Of a DNA stretch of 64,000 nucleotides, positions 34,809 to 43,545 are shown in pieces. Positions within the stretch are counted from its first letter, which is position 1. Each line of letters begins with the position of its first letter. The notes beneath the pieces are model-generated. The model was not told the DNA's origin. It worked only from the letters and a program-made list of their open reading frames with translations, and searched no databases. The stretch is from Streptomyces albicerus (GTDB lineage Bacteria; Actinomycetota; Actinomycetes; Streptomycetales; Streptomycetaceae), in contig NZ_VWMY01000016.1 in the NCBI RefSeq assembly GCF_008905045.1, positions 124,001 to 188,000 of the forward strand, given 5' to 3'. Position numbers and translations under genes: made by a program.

Positions 34809-35266
34809 ATGCCCCAGCCTCCCGTTTCGACGGGCCGCACCGGCCACCGCCGCCAACCGGCGGAGATACCCGAGGTGGACGAGTTCCCGGGCGGAGTACG
34901 GATGTACGGCCCCGTCACCGGCGCCGGCAGCCCGCTCGCGCCGCCGATGCGGGTGACTCCGGCTGACGGCGGCTTCGTGGGGCGGTGCGATCGGGGCATC
35001 GCGCACGAAGGACCACCCCGGCTACGGCCACGGCGGCATCAGCGCCATGCTCCTCGACGAACTGACGGGGTAGGCATGCGGCGCGGCCGGCAACCCGGGC
35101 ATGCCCATCTCACTCCGGATGCGCTACCACGGGCCGGTGCCCCTTGCAGACCCCCTTGCGGGCGATCGCTCGAGTCACGGGAACCGACGACCGCAAGATC
35201 TTGGTGACGGGCTCCATCGCCCAGCGCCCCTACGTCGAAATAGCGCGCTCTTCTCTCCACGCGTGA
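34809..35266 (+). pseudogene. decayed PaaI-type hotdog thioesterase gene
   Basis: Reading across frames gives GGVRMYGPVTGAGSPLAPP, then a frame change to PGYGHGGISAMLLDELTG, an in-frame TAG, ACGAAGNPGMPISLRMRYHGP, another frame change, and ARVTGTDDRKILVTGS up to a TGA at 35264. These are ordered pieces of one acyl-CoA thioesterase, with the hotdog HGG motif preserved. It has at least two frameshifts and one stop. Confidence 0.75.
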
Positions 35267-35596
35267 GCGATGCGTGAGCGGACGGTGGAACACGAGCCAC
35301 CATCGGAGATCGCTCCCCGTCGTAGGCGGCGCGTGACGTCGTCGAGCTGCGCCGTCGTGACGCGAACTCGCCGACACCACCCGGGAGTTTCGTCGGTGCC
35401 CCTGGTTCAGCGCCGAATGGCCCACGCCGCCTCGCGCTCGCGGCGCGGCCACCCGGGTGGTCCGGCGCGGAGCGCCTACGCCCGCGTTCGGCCTCGTAAT
35501 GCCTTGACGGCACAGGGAACTTGAGCCGGCCGCCGAGCCGACGCCCGCGCTCGTTGATCAGACGATCCGGCGTGCCGACGAGTCAATTTCGGACAT

Positions 35597-35626
35597 TTGC
35601 TTATTAACCTCTCGCCATCTTATGAC
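35597..35626 (+). promoter_or_regulatory. candidate promoter of the small secreted protein
   Basis: TTGCTT (35597), 18-base spacer, TATGAC (35621) in an A/T-rich patch 44 bp before the start. The remainder of 35267-35596 shows no gene that I can support. Confidence 0.4.
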
Positions 35627-35669
35627 GTGGTGGATCGCATACGCGTCCGCTTCAACGCTCGGAGAAGAC

Positions 35670-36020
35670 ATGCGCAAGACTCTCAAGACGGCTGTCGTAG
35701 CCGTCCTCCTCGGCACCGTCGGCTTCCTCGGCACCGGCACCGCCTACGCCCACGGGAACGGGCACGAAAAAGGGCACGGGCACGGGAAAGAACACGGGAA
35801 AGGGCACGGGAAAGGGAAAGGGCACAAGCACCGCGGCGCGGAGAGCAAGACGCTCGTCATCACCCAGAGCACCTCATGCAGTACGACCGACGAGAACACC
35901 GACGTACAGGGCCAGTCCGCGTACGGCAACTGGTCCAACGGCAAGGTCTCACCTGGCCCGCAAACCACCAACATCGGCTCACGCCTGGGGTGCAACAACA
36001 CCCTCGTCCTCGGCAAGTAG
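35670..36020 (+). CDS. small secreted His/Gly/Lys-rich protein, weakly rodlin-like C-terminus
   Basis: 116 residues. ATG 35670 follows GGAGAAGAC. A clear Sec signal peptide (basic MRKTLK, hydrophobic core, cleavage after AYA at about residue 26) leads to a 25-residue HGxGHxKG low-complexity run made of short DNA repeats, possibly metal-binding. The C-terminal 45 residues contain two Cys and the segment GQSAYGNWSNGKVSP, which by eye recalls the rodlins of the Streptomyces aerial hyphal surface; this similarity is weak. It is followed by a strong hairpin. Cell-surface or extracellular location is likely; the function is unknown. Confidence 0.75.
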   Translation: MRKTLKTAVVAVLLGTVGFLGTGTAYAHGNGHEKGHGHGKEHGKGHGKGKGHKHRGAESKTLVITQSTSCSTTDENTDVQGQSAYGNWSNGKVSPGPQTTNIGSRLGCNNTLVLGK

Positions 36021-36251
36021 CTCACTCGGGTCCCCGCGCCGAGCCACCCGCCCGGCTCCTCGAGAACATCGCCATCGACGAGCCTGCCCGGGTGTCGACT
36101 GCAGTTGCTTCGCTCCGTATCGGGGCTGGCGCTGTCCAGAGAGCAAGCGATAGAAGAGCCCGGCTCGGCAGCCAGCGGCTCGGAGCCTCCTTCACAGCGC
36201 CGGGCCGGAACGGATCCAGCACACATGAGGCCGGGAAACCCCGTGAACACA

Positions 36252-36282
36252 GGGCCCTTCCGTCCAGCGGACGGAAGGGCCC
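36252..36282. terminator. bidirectional hairpin between convergent genes
   Basis: A perfect 14-bp stem (arms 36252-36265 and 36269-36282) with an AGC loop, located between the secreted protein gene and the convergent ABC operon. Confidence 0.8.
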
Positions 36283-36356
36283 CTGCGCTTGCAGCACACA
36301 TATGGCAAGTACGCCCCAGCTCTCATCGCCCTGGCCGACGTCGGCGTGTCGAGCAC

Positions 36357-37133
36357 CTAGGCGTCGCGTACGCGTAGCAGCAGGCCGCCGGCCACGAGCG
36401 TGGCGGCGGCCCACCCGGCGGTGACGCCGAGACCGGCCCAGGGGCTGAGGGGCAGGCTGTGGAGATTCGTTGTGGCCTGGATGGCGAGCCCGGCGCTCAT
36501 CGGTCCGATCTGCTGGAGCAGGCGCTGCCCGTGCGGATTGCCGATCACCTGGGAGAGGATGGGGAGAAGGTAGAGCAGGCCGAGGATGATCCCGATGCTG
36601 GTCGCGGAGTCCCGCACGATGGCGGCGATGCCGAGGCTGAGCAGGGCGATCAGGGTCAGGTAGAGGATCGACCCGGCGGTCGCGCGTAGCGTTGGCCCGT
36701 CGGACAGGGACAGGGCCGGGTGGCCGGGGGCGGCTGTGAAGCCGTGGCGGTGCAGGATGAGCCGCCCAGCCAGCAACGACCCGAGCACCGCGGTGGTTCC
36801 GGCGACGGCCACGACGCCGGTGAGAGTGATGGCCTTGGCCGCGAAGGCGGTGGCCCGATGCGGCATCGCCGTCAGGGTGGTACGGATCATGCCCGAGCTG
36901 TACTCGCCGCTGATGACCAGCACGGCCAGGATGGCGACCATCGCCTGGCCGAGCTGGACGCCCGTGAGGCTGAGCCTGGTCACGTCGCCGCCGCAGTCGG
37001 CGGACGTGCATGTGACCACCGAGGTCGCCCCGGCGCTCAGGGCCACTGTCGCCGCGATCATGCCGAGCAGCAGCCACAGGGGGCCGGCGACGGTCCGTAG
37101 CTTCGTCCATTCCGCGTGCAGGGCCGGTCTCAT
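36357..37133 (-). CDS. ABC-2 type permease subunit
   Basis: 258 residues with six predicted membrane helices, starting MRPALHAEWTKLRTV, the usual N-terminus of Streptomyces ABC-2 permeases beside BcrA-type ATPases. ATG 37133 overlaps the upstream permease stop (four bases). It is last of a three-gene exporter operon. The substrate is unknown; antibiotics, peptides or cell-envelope components are typical. Confidence 0.88.
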   Translation of the reverse strand: MRPALHAEWTKLRTVAGPLWLLLGMIAATVALSAGATSVVTCTSADCGGDVTRLSLTGVQLGQAMVAILAVLVISGEYSSGMIRTTLTAMPHRATAFAAKAITLTGVVAVAGTTAVLGSLLAGRLILHRHGFTAAPGHPALSLSDGPTLRATAGSILYLTLIALLSLGIAAIVRDSATSIGIILGLLYLLPILSQVIGNPHGQRLLQQIGPMSAGLAIQATTNLHSLPLSPWAGLGVTAGWAAATLVAGGLLLRVRDA

Positions 37134-38659
37134 GCGTCCCTCCTGCGGAGAAGGGCGGCTGCTACGGCCAGGCTTACCGTCGCGTAGCCGGCCAGGACGG
37201 CGAGCCCGGCCCACGGTGCCAGCGGGTAGTAGCCGTTGTAGGGCGTATAGATGCTCGTGACCTGGTGATACGGCACAAGCGTCTGCTGGACGGCGAAGGC
37301 CGCGGCCGGCGTCACCCGGGTCAGCCAGTCCGACACGCTCGCGGGCATGAACGGGTTGGCGATCAGAAGGTAGGGCAGCACGATGGCCACGATGACGGTG
37401 GTGACCGCGCCGGCGCTGTGCCGGAAGATGGTGCCGACGGCGAGGGCCAGGATCGAGGCGGTCGCGAGCAGTGCCCCGGTCCCGAGCGCCACCCGCAGTT
37501 CGGTCGAGGACGCCACCGGGAAGACGTACACGCCGTTGGCGCGGGCGAGCCACGTGCCGAGCGGAGCCGCGACGACCGCTCCCGCCAGCCCGGCGACGAA
37601 GGTGACGACTCCCAGCACGACCGCCTTGGCCACCAGCACCCGGCTCCGCCTCGGGGCTGCGGCCAGGGTGAGGTGGATCAGGTTCTTCCGGTATTCCGTG
37701 GTGATGTACAGCGCCCCCACGACGATCACCGCGATCAGCGCGGCGAACGTGCCGGTGAGGATGTCTTTGAGGGTGCCGCCGGTTGGCAGAGTCTCGCGAA
37801 CGGCGGGCGCTATGTCGCCGGCGCCGGTCACCGTGAAGCTGCCGTCGGATCCCGTGAACGAACCCGATGTGTTCTGCGGGTAGCCCGCGAAGCTGGGGGA
37901 TTTGCGTCCCACCTGATCGCCTGTCCAGATGCCACCGGCCCAGCGTCCGTGAGTACGAAGATCTTCGAAGACGGCCGTGGACACACTGCCGCGCGTGCCC
38001 ATGCCATGCACGGAAGGCGGAGACGCGACGAACAGCCCGCCTTGCGCGGTCGGTCCGAGCCCTCTCACGTGCACGGTGCCCACCTTGGTCCAGTGCCTGC
38101 CGTCGGCGGAGGCATAGCCGGTGATCGCGTCGCCCGAGCGGTCCAGCCGCAGCCGGCGAACAGACGCGGCGGAGACAGAGCCGGGGAGGCCGGCCGTGTC
38201 GTGGACGTAGTTGTCCTGCATCCGCACACCGTGGCTGCCGGTAACCATGATCGCCGCGTAGGGAGATCCCTGGCGGGTGCTCTGCTTGATGATGAGCCCG
38301 GCCTTCGCCCACGGCACGATGCCAGGCCGCAGGTCCGCGGGACCCGTGGGGATGCTGCTCCTGAGCGCGGGCACGGAGACAGTGATGCTGCCGTTTCCGG
38401 CCAGCGGCTGGTGCACGAAGTAGAAGCTGTCGGTAACCGGCTCACCGCCCGGTCCGATCGGAACGGGCGGTGAGCCCTTCTGATTGCTGCTGACCCCGGC
38501 GAGCAGGGCGACCAGCACCACCATCAGTGCCGCCACCACCACGCCGGTCACCCAACCCGGAACCGTCCGGAACTTGGTCCATTCCGCGTGCAGCAACTGG
38601 AAGAAGCCGTCCCGCCCGACCGGTCGGCCGGATCGGTAAGGCGTAACGGTTGGGGTCAC
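37130..38659 (-). CDS. ABC-2 type permease with large extracellular concanavalin-like insert
   Basis: 509 residues. The N-terminal HAEWTKFRTV and first helix (about 35-58) are followed by a soluble insert of about 230 residues (about 65-295: FYFVHQPLAGNGSITVSV..., KAGLIIKQS, SADGRHWTKVG), which looks like a DUF1349-type concanavalin/laminin-G fold. Five or six more helices follow (about 300-505). An extracellular sugar- or ligand-binding-type domain inside an ABC-2 permease is unusual. ATG 38659 overlaps the ATPase stop by four bases. Confidence 0.85.
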   Translation of the reverse strand: MTPTVTPYRSGRPVGRDGFFQLLHAEWTKFRTVPGWVTGVVVAALMVVLVALLAGVSSNQKGSPPVPIGPGGEPVTDSFYFVHQPLAGNGSITVSVPALRSSIPTGPADLRPGIVPWAKAGLIIKQSTRQGSPYAAIMVTGSHGVRMQDNYVHDTAGLPGSVSAASVRRLRLDRSGDAITGYASADGRHWTKVGTVHVRGLGPTAQGGLFVASPPSVHGMGTRGSVSTAVFEDLRTHGRWAGGIWTGDQVGRKSPSFAGYPQNTSGSFTGSDGSFTVTGAGDIAPAVRETLPTGGTLKDILTGTFAALIAVIVVGALYITTEYRKNLIHLTLAAAPRRSRVLVAKAVVLGVVTFVAGLAGAVVAAPLGTWLARANGVYVFPVASSTELRVALGTGALLATASILALAVGTIFRHSAGAVTTVIVAIVLPYLLIANPFMPASVSDWLTRVTPAAAFAVQQTLVPYHQVTSIYTPYNGYYPLAPWAGLAVLAGYATVSLAVAAALLRRRDA

Positions 38660-39591
38660 CGCGGTACCTCCGTGGGCGTCGCGGCGCGGAACTCGACTGC
38701 CTCGCGGGTGAGTTCCTGATAGACGTCCTCAAGGGTGGCGCGGTGTGCTGATACCTCGGAGAACGGCACCGCGCTCTCGCTGAGCAGCATCACGATCCGA
38801 TCCGCGGGCAGGCCGGAGACGGTGATGGTGTCGCGGCCGGTGGCCGCCACGGTCGCGCCGGCATGCGCGAGCACCCTCATCGCGTGCGCGCCGGCCGTGG
38901 TCCTGAGGGCCACCCGGCCCCCGGAGGCGGCCGCGATCAGGTCGGCCACGCCGGCGTCGGCGATGGCCTTTCCGCGCCCGGCCACGACGAGATGCGCGGC
39001 GGTGTCCTGCACCTCGCTCATCAGGTGGCTGGACACCAGGACGGCGCGGCCCTGAGCGGCCAGCGACCGCAGGAAGCCGCGCATCCAGATGATGCCGTCG
39101 GGGTCCATTCCGTTGAACGGCTCATCGAGCATGATGACCGGCGGGTCGCCCAGCAAGGCCGCGGCGATCCCGAGCCGCTGCCGCATGCCGAGCGAGTAGC
39201 CGCCGGCCTTGCGCCGGGCCGCCGACGTCAGGCCGACCTGCTCGATCACCTGGTCCACCCGCCGCGCGGCCAGGCCCTGTGAATGCGCCAGCCAGAGCAG
39301 GTGGTTACGAGCACTCCGGCTGGGATGCAGCGCCGCCGCGTCCAGCAGTGAACCGACGTGGCTCAGCGGGTGCCGAAGGCTGTGATACGGCTTCCCCTCG
39401 ATCAGCGCGGTGCCCTCATCGACGGCATCCAGGCCCAGGATCACCCGCATCGTGGTGGACTTCCCTGCCCCGTTCGGCCCCACGAAGCCGGTCACCACAC
39501 CCGGGCGGACGGTAAAGGACATGCCGTCGAGGGCCAGGGTGGCCCCATACCGCTTGCGCAGTCCGGCGACGACGATCCCTGGGGCGCTCAT
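38656..39591 (-). CDS. ABC transporter ATP-binding protein (BcrA/drug-exporter type)
   Basis: 311 residues with Walker A GPNGAGKST (about 40-48), signature YSLGMRQRLG and Walker B VIMLDEPFNGMDP, plus a C-terminal DUF4162-like region. ATG 39591 (MSAPGIVVAGL) is chosen over longer frames. It is first of three overlapping genes forming an exporter, divergent from a two-component system that probably induces it, as in bacitracin/lantibiotic resistance modules. Confidence 0.9.
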   Translation of the reverse strand: MSAPGIVVAGLRKRYGATLALDGMSFTVRPGVVTGFVGPNGAGKSTTMRVILGLDAVDEGTALIEGKPYHSLRHPLSHVGSLLDAAALHPSRSARNHLLWLAHSQGLAARRVDQVIEQVGLTSAARRKAGGYSLGMRQRLGIAAALLGDPPVIMLDEPFNGMDPDGIIWMRGFLRSLAAQGRAVLVSSHLMSEVQDTAAHLVVAGRGKAIADAGVADLIAAASGGRVALRTTAGAHAMRVLAHAGATVAATGRDTITVSGLPADRIVMLLSESAVPFSEVSAHRATLEDVYQELTREAVEFRAATPTEVPR

Positions 39592-39644
39592 CGCAGCGAC
39601 CTCACGGTTGGAGATGGGTTCATGCCGACGGTTGTACGCGGCAC

Positions 39645-39689
39645 CCGGTTCCAGCTGGGTCGCAGCGGCTGCGACCCAGCTGGAACCGG
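39645..39689. promoter_or_regulatory. 45-bp perfect palindrome between exporter and two-component genes
   Basis: Two 22-base arms (39645-39666 and 39668-39689) separated by one base; the left arm begins CCGGTTCCAGCTGGG. It lies 54 bp from the ABC start and 81 bp from the response regulator start. It is much longer than a usual operator and could form a cruciform. Confidence 0.7.
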
Positions 39690-39769
39690 CGATCTGGCAT
39701 CGTTGACGGCATGCCACCTCGACCCGACGGCCGGTTCGGCCGCCCCGCCCACACGACGACCGGCGGTGA

Positions 39770-40438
39770 GTGGCGGTGAGGGTCCTGGTAGTCGAGGACT
39801 TCGAGGTCCTCGCCCGCTCCATCGGCACCGGGCTGCGCCACGAGGGCATGGCCGTCGACGTCGTCCTGGATGGAACCGCCGCCCTCGACCGACTGGCCGT
39901 CACCCGCTACGAGGTGGTGATCCTCGACCGCGACCTGCCCGGCGTCCACGGGGACGAGATCTGCCGACGACTCGCCAACGACCGCTCCCATCCCCGCGTG
40001 CTGATGCTGACCGCCGCCGACACGATCGAAGACCGCGTCGACGGGCTCAGTCTCGGCGCGGACGACTACCTGCCCAAGCCGTTCGCCTTCGCCGAACTGG
40101 TCGCCCGTGTCCGTGCCCTGGCCCGCCGGGCCACCCCGCCGCTTCCTCCCACGCTCTCCTGCGAGGACATCACCCTGGACCCGGCTCGCCGGGTGGCGTT
40201 CCGTGCGGGCCGGCGTCTCGAACTCAGCCCGAAGGAATTCGCGCTCCTTGAGTGCCTGCTGGGCTCGCCCGGCTTGGTCCTGCCCGCCGAGGAACTACTC
40301 GAACGGGTCTGGGACGAAGCGGCCGACCCCTTCACCTCCGCGGTCAAGCACACCATGCACCGGCTGCGGGCCAAACTCGGCGACCCGCCAGTGATCGAGA
40401 CCATCCGCGAAGGCGGCTATCGGATCGGGCCACCATGA
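39770..40438 (+). CDS. OmpR/PhoB-family response regulator
   Basis: 222 residues. The receiver domain (about 1-118) has the phosphoacceptor Asp in VVILDRDLPG and the Lys in DDYLPKPF; the C-terminal winged helix (about 128-220) ends GGYRIGPP. GTG 39770 or 39776 is the start. It overlaps the kinase gene (ATGA) and is divergent from an ABC exporter, whose promoter it probably binds. Confidence 0.93.
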   Translation: MAVRVLVVEDFEVLARSIGTGLRHEGMAVDVVLDGTAALDRLAVTRYEVVILDRDLPGVHGDEICRRLANDRSHPRVLMLTAADTIEDRVDGLSLGADDYLPKPFAFAELVARVRALARRATPPLPPTLSCEDITLDPARRVAFRAGRRLELSPKEFALLECLLGSPGLVLPAEELLERVWDEAADPFTSAVKHTMHRLRAKLGDPPVIETIREGGYRIGPP

Positions 40439-41625
40439 CCGACCCGCGGCCACTCGCCAGACGGTCCTTGCAGGCCCGGCTCGCGCTCTTCTACGCCGCG
40501 GGCATCTTCGTCGCCGGGATCGTGGTCCTCGCCATCGTCACCATCCCCCTGGCCGGCATCCAGTCAACCGTTCCCGCCGACAACTCGGCGCCAGGCAGGA
40601 TCACCGGTACCGGGCAGGGGATCGGCCCGCACCAACTTCTCGTCGGCTCCGCCGTCGCGCTCGCCGTCCTCATCCCCATCGCCCTCGCTGTCGGCTGGTT
40701 CGTCGCCGGCCGTTTCCTCAGGCCCTTGCGGGCCATCACCGCCACCGCCACCGCCATCTCCGCCGGAAACCTCCACCAGCGTCTCAACCTCGGCGAACCC
40801 GCCGACGAGCTGACTGAGTTGGGCTGCATTCTCGACGACCTCTTCGCCCGTCTCCAAGCGTCTTTCGATGCTCAACGACACTTCGTCGCCAACGCCTCCC
40901 ACGAGCTGCGCACCCCTCTCGCCGGCCTGCGCACCCTCCTCGAAGTCGCCCTCGCCGACCCCGACGCCGACGCCGACACCCTGCGCTCCGCCTGCCAGGA
41001 GGCTCTCGACCTCGGCGGACACCAAGAACGGCTCGTCCAAGCGCTGCTCGCCCTGGCCACCAGCGAGCGCGGCGTCACCCGCTGCGACACCCTCGACCTC
41101 GCGCAAGTCGTCCGAGGGGTGCTCGCCTCCCGCCGCGACCGAGCAACAGCTAGGGGCATCGACCTCGCCGAACACCTGGCGTCCGCAGTGACGGCCGGGG
41201 ACCCGAGGCTGATCGAAAGCCTCATCGCCAACCTCATCGACAACGCCATCCGCCACAACCACCCGGACGGGCACGTACAGATCACCACTCAGACCTCTGC
41301 CTCGCAGGCGACCCTGACGATCACCAACAGCGGGCCAGTCGTCCCCGATGACCAGATCCAGCGCCTCTACCAGCCCTTCCAGAGACTGGCGCCCGACCGT
41401 CACAGCCGCCGCGACGGCTACGGGCTCGGCCTCGCCATCGTCAACGCCGTCGCCCAGGCCCACCACGCCACCCTCACCACCAGCGCACGCCCCGAAGGCG
41501 GCCTGGCCATCACCGTACGGTTCGCACACCCACCTCACTCCAACCCCCGGCATCAGGGGGACAACTACGCGGAACCCGCGACCTGTCCGACGTCACCACC
41601 GATCCCACGCCGAATGGTTCAGTAG
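40435..41625 (+). CDS. sensor histidine kinase
   Basis: 396 residues starting at ATG 40435 (MTDPRPLARRS), overlapping the regulator stop. Two membrane helices (about 18-40 and 65-88) flank a short extracellular loop; a HAMP domain follows (about 90-140); the phosphoacceptor His is in SHELRTPLAG; N-box NLIDNAIRHN and G-box GYGLGLAIV complete the kinase. A short loop suggests sensing of a membrane-associated signal, as in bacitracin-type sensors, perhaps through the ABC exporter. Confidence 0.93.
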   Translation: MTDPRPLARRSLQARLALFYAAGIFVAGIVVLAIVTIPLAGIQSTVPADNSAPGRITGTGQGIGPHQLLVGSAVALAVLIPIALAVGWFVAGRFLRPLRAITATATAISAGNLHQRLNLGEPADELTELGCILDDLFARLQASFDAQRHFVANASHELRTPLAGLRTLLEVALADPDADADTLRSACQEALDLGGHQERLVQALLALATSERGVTRCDTLDLAQVVRGVLASRRDRATARGIDLAEHLASAVTAGDPRLIESLIANLIDNAIRHNHPDGHVQITTQTSASQATLTITNSGPVVPDDQIQRLYQPFQRLAPDRHSRRDGYGLGLAIVNAVAQAHHATLTTSARPEGGLAITVRFAHPPHSNPRHQGDNYAEPATCPTSPPIPRRMVQ

Positions 41626-41832
41626 GCACCTCGGCCCGGGAGTGGGTGGCGGCGTCGCTGGGGGCGGCGACGCCGTCGCCGAGAGCACCGATGGAGCCGT
41701 ACGCGTGGAAAAGAGCCCGCGCCGCGCCCCGCCGGTCACACCGGAACTGGCACGCCGGATGTCGCCGTTCCTAGACTTGGAGTGGAAGCCCGGCCCGGCG
41801 GTGTGTCCGGTACGGGGAGGCGGTGACGCTGT

Positions 41833-42582
41833 ATGCCGTACGTCGCTGTGAGTGCGCTGAGTCATCCGGGGCTGCTCCGCGACCGGAACGAGGACAGCCT
41901 CGTGATCGGCCCGTGGACCCTGTGCGCCACCGTGACGGAGAATCCGCAGACCCTGGTCCTCCCGCTCGGAACACCCCATGTCGTCGCCGTCGCCGACGGG
42001 CTCGGCGGGCATCCCGGTGGCGAGGTGGCCAGCGCCCTGGTCGTCCGCCGGCTCGCGGCGATCGGCCCCGCCCTGAGCAGCGAGGACGCCGTCCGCGACG
42101 CCCTGCAGGACTGCAATCGCGCGGTGTACGAGGCCGCCGGCGCCGTTGACGGGAGCGAGCTCGCCACCATGGGGACGACGGTCGCCGGCGTCGTCGTACA
42201 GCCCGGCTCGCTGCTGGCGTTCAACGTGGGCGACAGCCGGGTCTTCGCGGCCTCCGGCGAGGGGCTGCGCCAGGTGAGCGTCGATGACAGCCCTCCGCTC
42301 GAGCCGGGCCGGCGCACCACGTCCCTAGTCACCCAGTGTCTGGGCGGTTCCCCCGGCTACCGCGCCATCCACCCCCATGTGACGGCCGCCTCCCTGTCGC
42401 CCGGCGACCGCTACCTCGTCTGCACGGACGGTCTGACCGACCCGCTGACCACGGACGTGCTCGACGAGGTGATGCGGGAGCACGACGACGGCAGGGCGGT
42501 CTTCGAGCTGTGGAAGGCCGCCATCACCGCGGGCGGCCCCGACAACATCACGCTGGCGGTCGTACGCGTCGGGGACGAGTAG
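41833..42582 (+). CDS. PP2C-family serine/threonine phosphatase
   Basis: 249 residues with all metal-binding Asp motifs: DRNEDS (about 17-22), VADGLGGH, CTDGLTD and GGPDNITLAV. This is a manganese/magnesium-dependent phosphatase acting on phospho-Ser/Thr proteins. No kinase gene is adjacent, so its substrate is not indicated. ATG 41833 follows GGGGAGG about 12 bases upstream. Confidence 0.92.
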   Translation: MPYVAVSALSHPGLLRDRNEDSLVIGPWTLCATVTENPQTLVLPLGTPHVVAVADGLGGHPGGEVASALVVRRLAAIGPALSSEDAVRDALQDCNRAVYEAAGAVDGSELATMGTTVAGVVVQPGSLLAFNVGDSRVFAASGEGLRQVSVDDSPPLEPGRRTTSLVTQCLGGSPGYRAIHPHVTAASLSPGDRYLVCTDGLTDPLTTDVLDEVMREHDDGRAVFELWKAAITAGGPDNITLAVVRVGDE

Positions 42583-42614
42583 GATCGCCGGAGACTGATC
42601 CCACCTCCTGCCGC

Positions 42615-43046
42615 TCACCGCCCCTGTTCCACGTACTCCTTGAACTGATCCAGATCGCTGCGGACGAGCCGTTCGATCGCGGTCGCCTGGGCGAATCCCT
42701 TCGGCCCGCCGAAGGTCTCCCTGAGGGTGTCGGGGTCGTACTCGAGTCGTGCCTGGACCCGGGTGTGGTTCTGGTCGATCGGCTGCAGGGAGAAGGAACC
42801 CATCAGGTCGGGAGCGCCGGTGGTCTGCCAATCCATCACGCGTTCCCCTCCGCGGTCGGAGAAGTCGGCGTCGACTTCCCGGACCTGACCGCCGGTCTCG
42901 ACATCCAGATGCGCTCGCCCCTGCGCCTCCGTGCGGGCATCGCGCACTCCTGCCACGAAGCGCGGATAGTTCTCCACCCGATGAAGGCTGTCCCAGGCCT
43001 TGTCGATCGGGACTCCGACGTCGACGTGTTCTTCGAGGGTGCTCAT
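42615..43046 (-). CDS. SRPBCC-family (polyketide cyclase/dehydrase-like) protein
   Basis: 143 residues with the START-like helix-grip pattern: EEHVDVGVPIDKAWDSLHRVENYPRFV at the N-terminus and a long amphipathic C-terminal helix. ATG 43046 follows GGAGGTGA. Such proteins bind hydrophobic ligands or act as cyclases; no polyketide genes are nearby, so a ligand-binding or stress role is more likely. It converges with the PP2C gene. Confidence 0.85.
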   Translation of the reverse strand: MSTLEEHVDVGVPIDKAWDSLHRVENYPRFVAGVRDARTEAQGRAHLDVETGGQVREVDADFSDRGGERVMDWQTTGAPDLMGSFSLQPIDQNHTRVQARLEYDPDTLRETFGGPKGFAQATAIERLVRSDLDQFKEYVEQGR

Positions 43047-43279
43047 GGCTCACCTCCACGTTCGGCTCATGACACATGGCCGTTTGCTTCCAGTGTGCGC
43101 CCGGCACCCGGAGTGCAGGGGCAGTCACCCTTGGTGCCACTGTGACGGTTGCGGCACTCAATCCGATGTGTGACTCGTGGGGAAGATGCGTACGGATGAT
43201 GCAGCCGTTGCAGATGATGCGAACGATACGGCGGCCAATGTGACGACCTTCACCCCGTTGTGGCTGAAAGTGATGAATT

Positions 43280-43302
43280 CCTTACGCAAGGAGTGCGTAA
43301 GG
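43280..43302. promoter_or_regulatory. perfect inverted repeat upstream of the graspetide precursor
   Basis: CCTTACGCA and TGCGTAAGG around AGGAG, ending 37 bp before the precursor start. It is a candidate operator for cluster-specific control. Confidence 0.55.
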
Positions 43303-43339
43303 GACTGTACGCAGTCAACGTGCGACCTTGGAGGTTCGA

Positions 43340-43531
43340 GTGCGACCGTTCACCCTCAACTACGCCTTCCCCAGAGGGCTTACGAACGTGGTGACGCCGT
43401 ACAGCTTCGACGCGGCACGTCAACTGAACGTGCTTCCCGACGGCCGGCCGGCCGTCAGCGACCCGGACCTCCTCCTGGCGGTCGGCACGACGACGTCCAC
43501 CGCCGGTTCCCAGACTCACTTCGACGACTGA
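43340..43531 (+). CDS. tgmA: graspetide (ATP-grasp-modified RiPP) precursor, TgmA-like
   Basis: 63 residues from GTG 43340 with GGAGG five bases upstream. The N-terminal leader carries PFTLNYAFPRG and a YSFDAARQLNVLPDGRP segment typical of putative ATP-grasp-target peptides of Streptomyces. The C-terminal end GTTTSTAGSQTHFDD holds Thr/Ser donors and terminal Asp acceptors, suited to ester cross-links. It sits 14 bp before an ATP-grasp maturase. Ring pattern, cleavage site and activity are unknown; no dedicated protease, exporter or methyltransferase is adjacent. Confidence 0.85.
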   Translation: MRPFTLNYAFPRGLTNVVTPYSFDAARQLNVLPDGRPAVSDPDLLLAVGTTTSTAGSQTHFDD

Positions 43532-43545
43532 CGACCCGTGACCGA

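Noticed and set aside
35720..35830. CRISPR-like short repeats
   Set aside because: They are short HG-codon repeats inside a secreted protein gene, without unique spacers.
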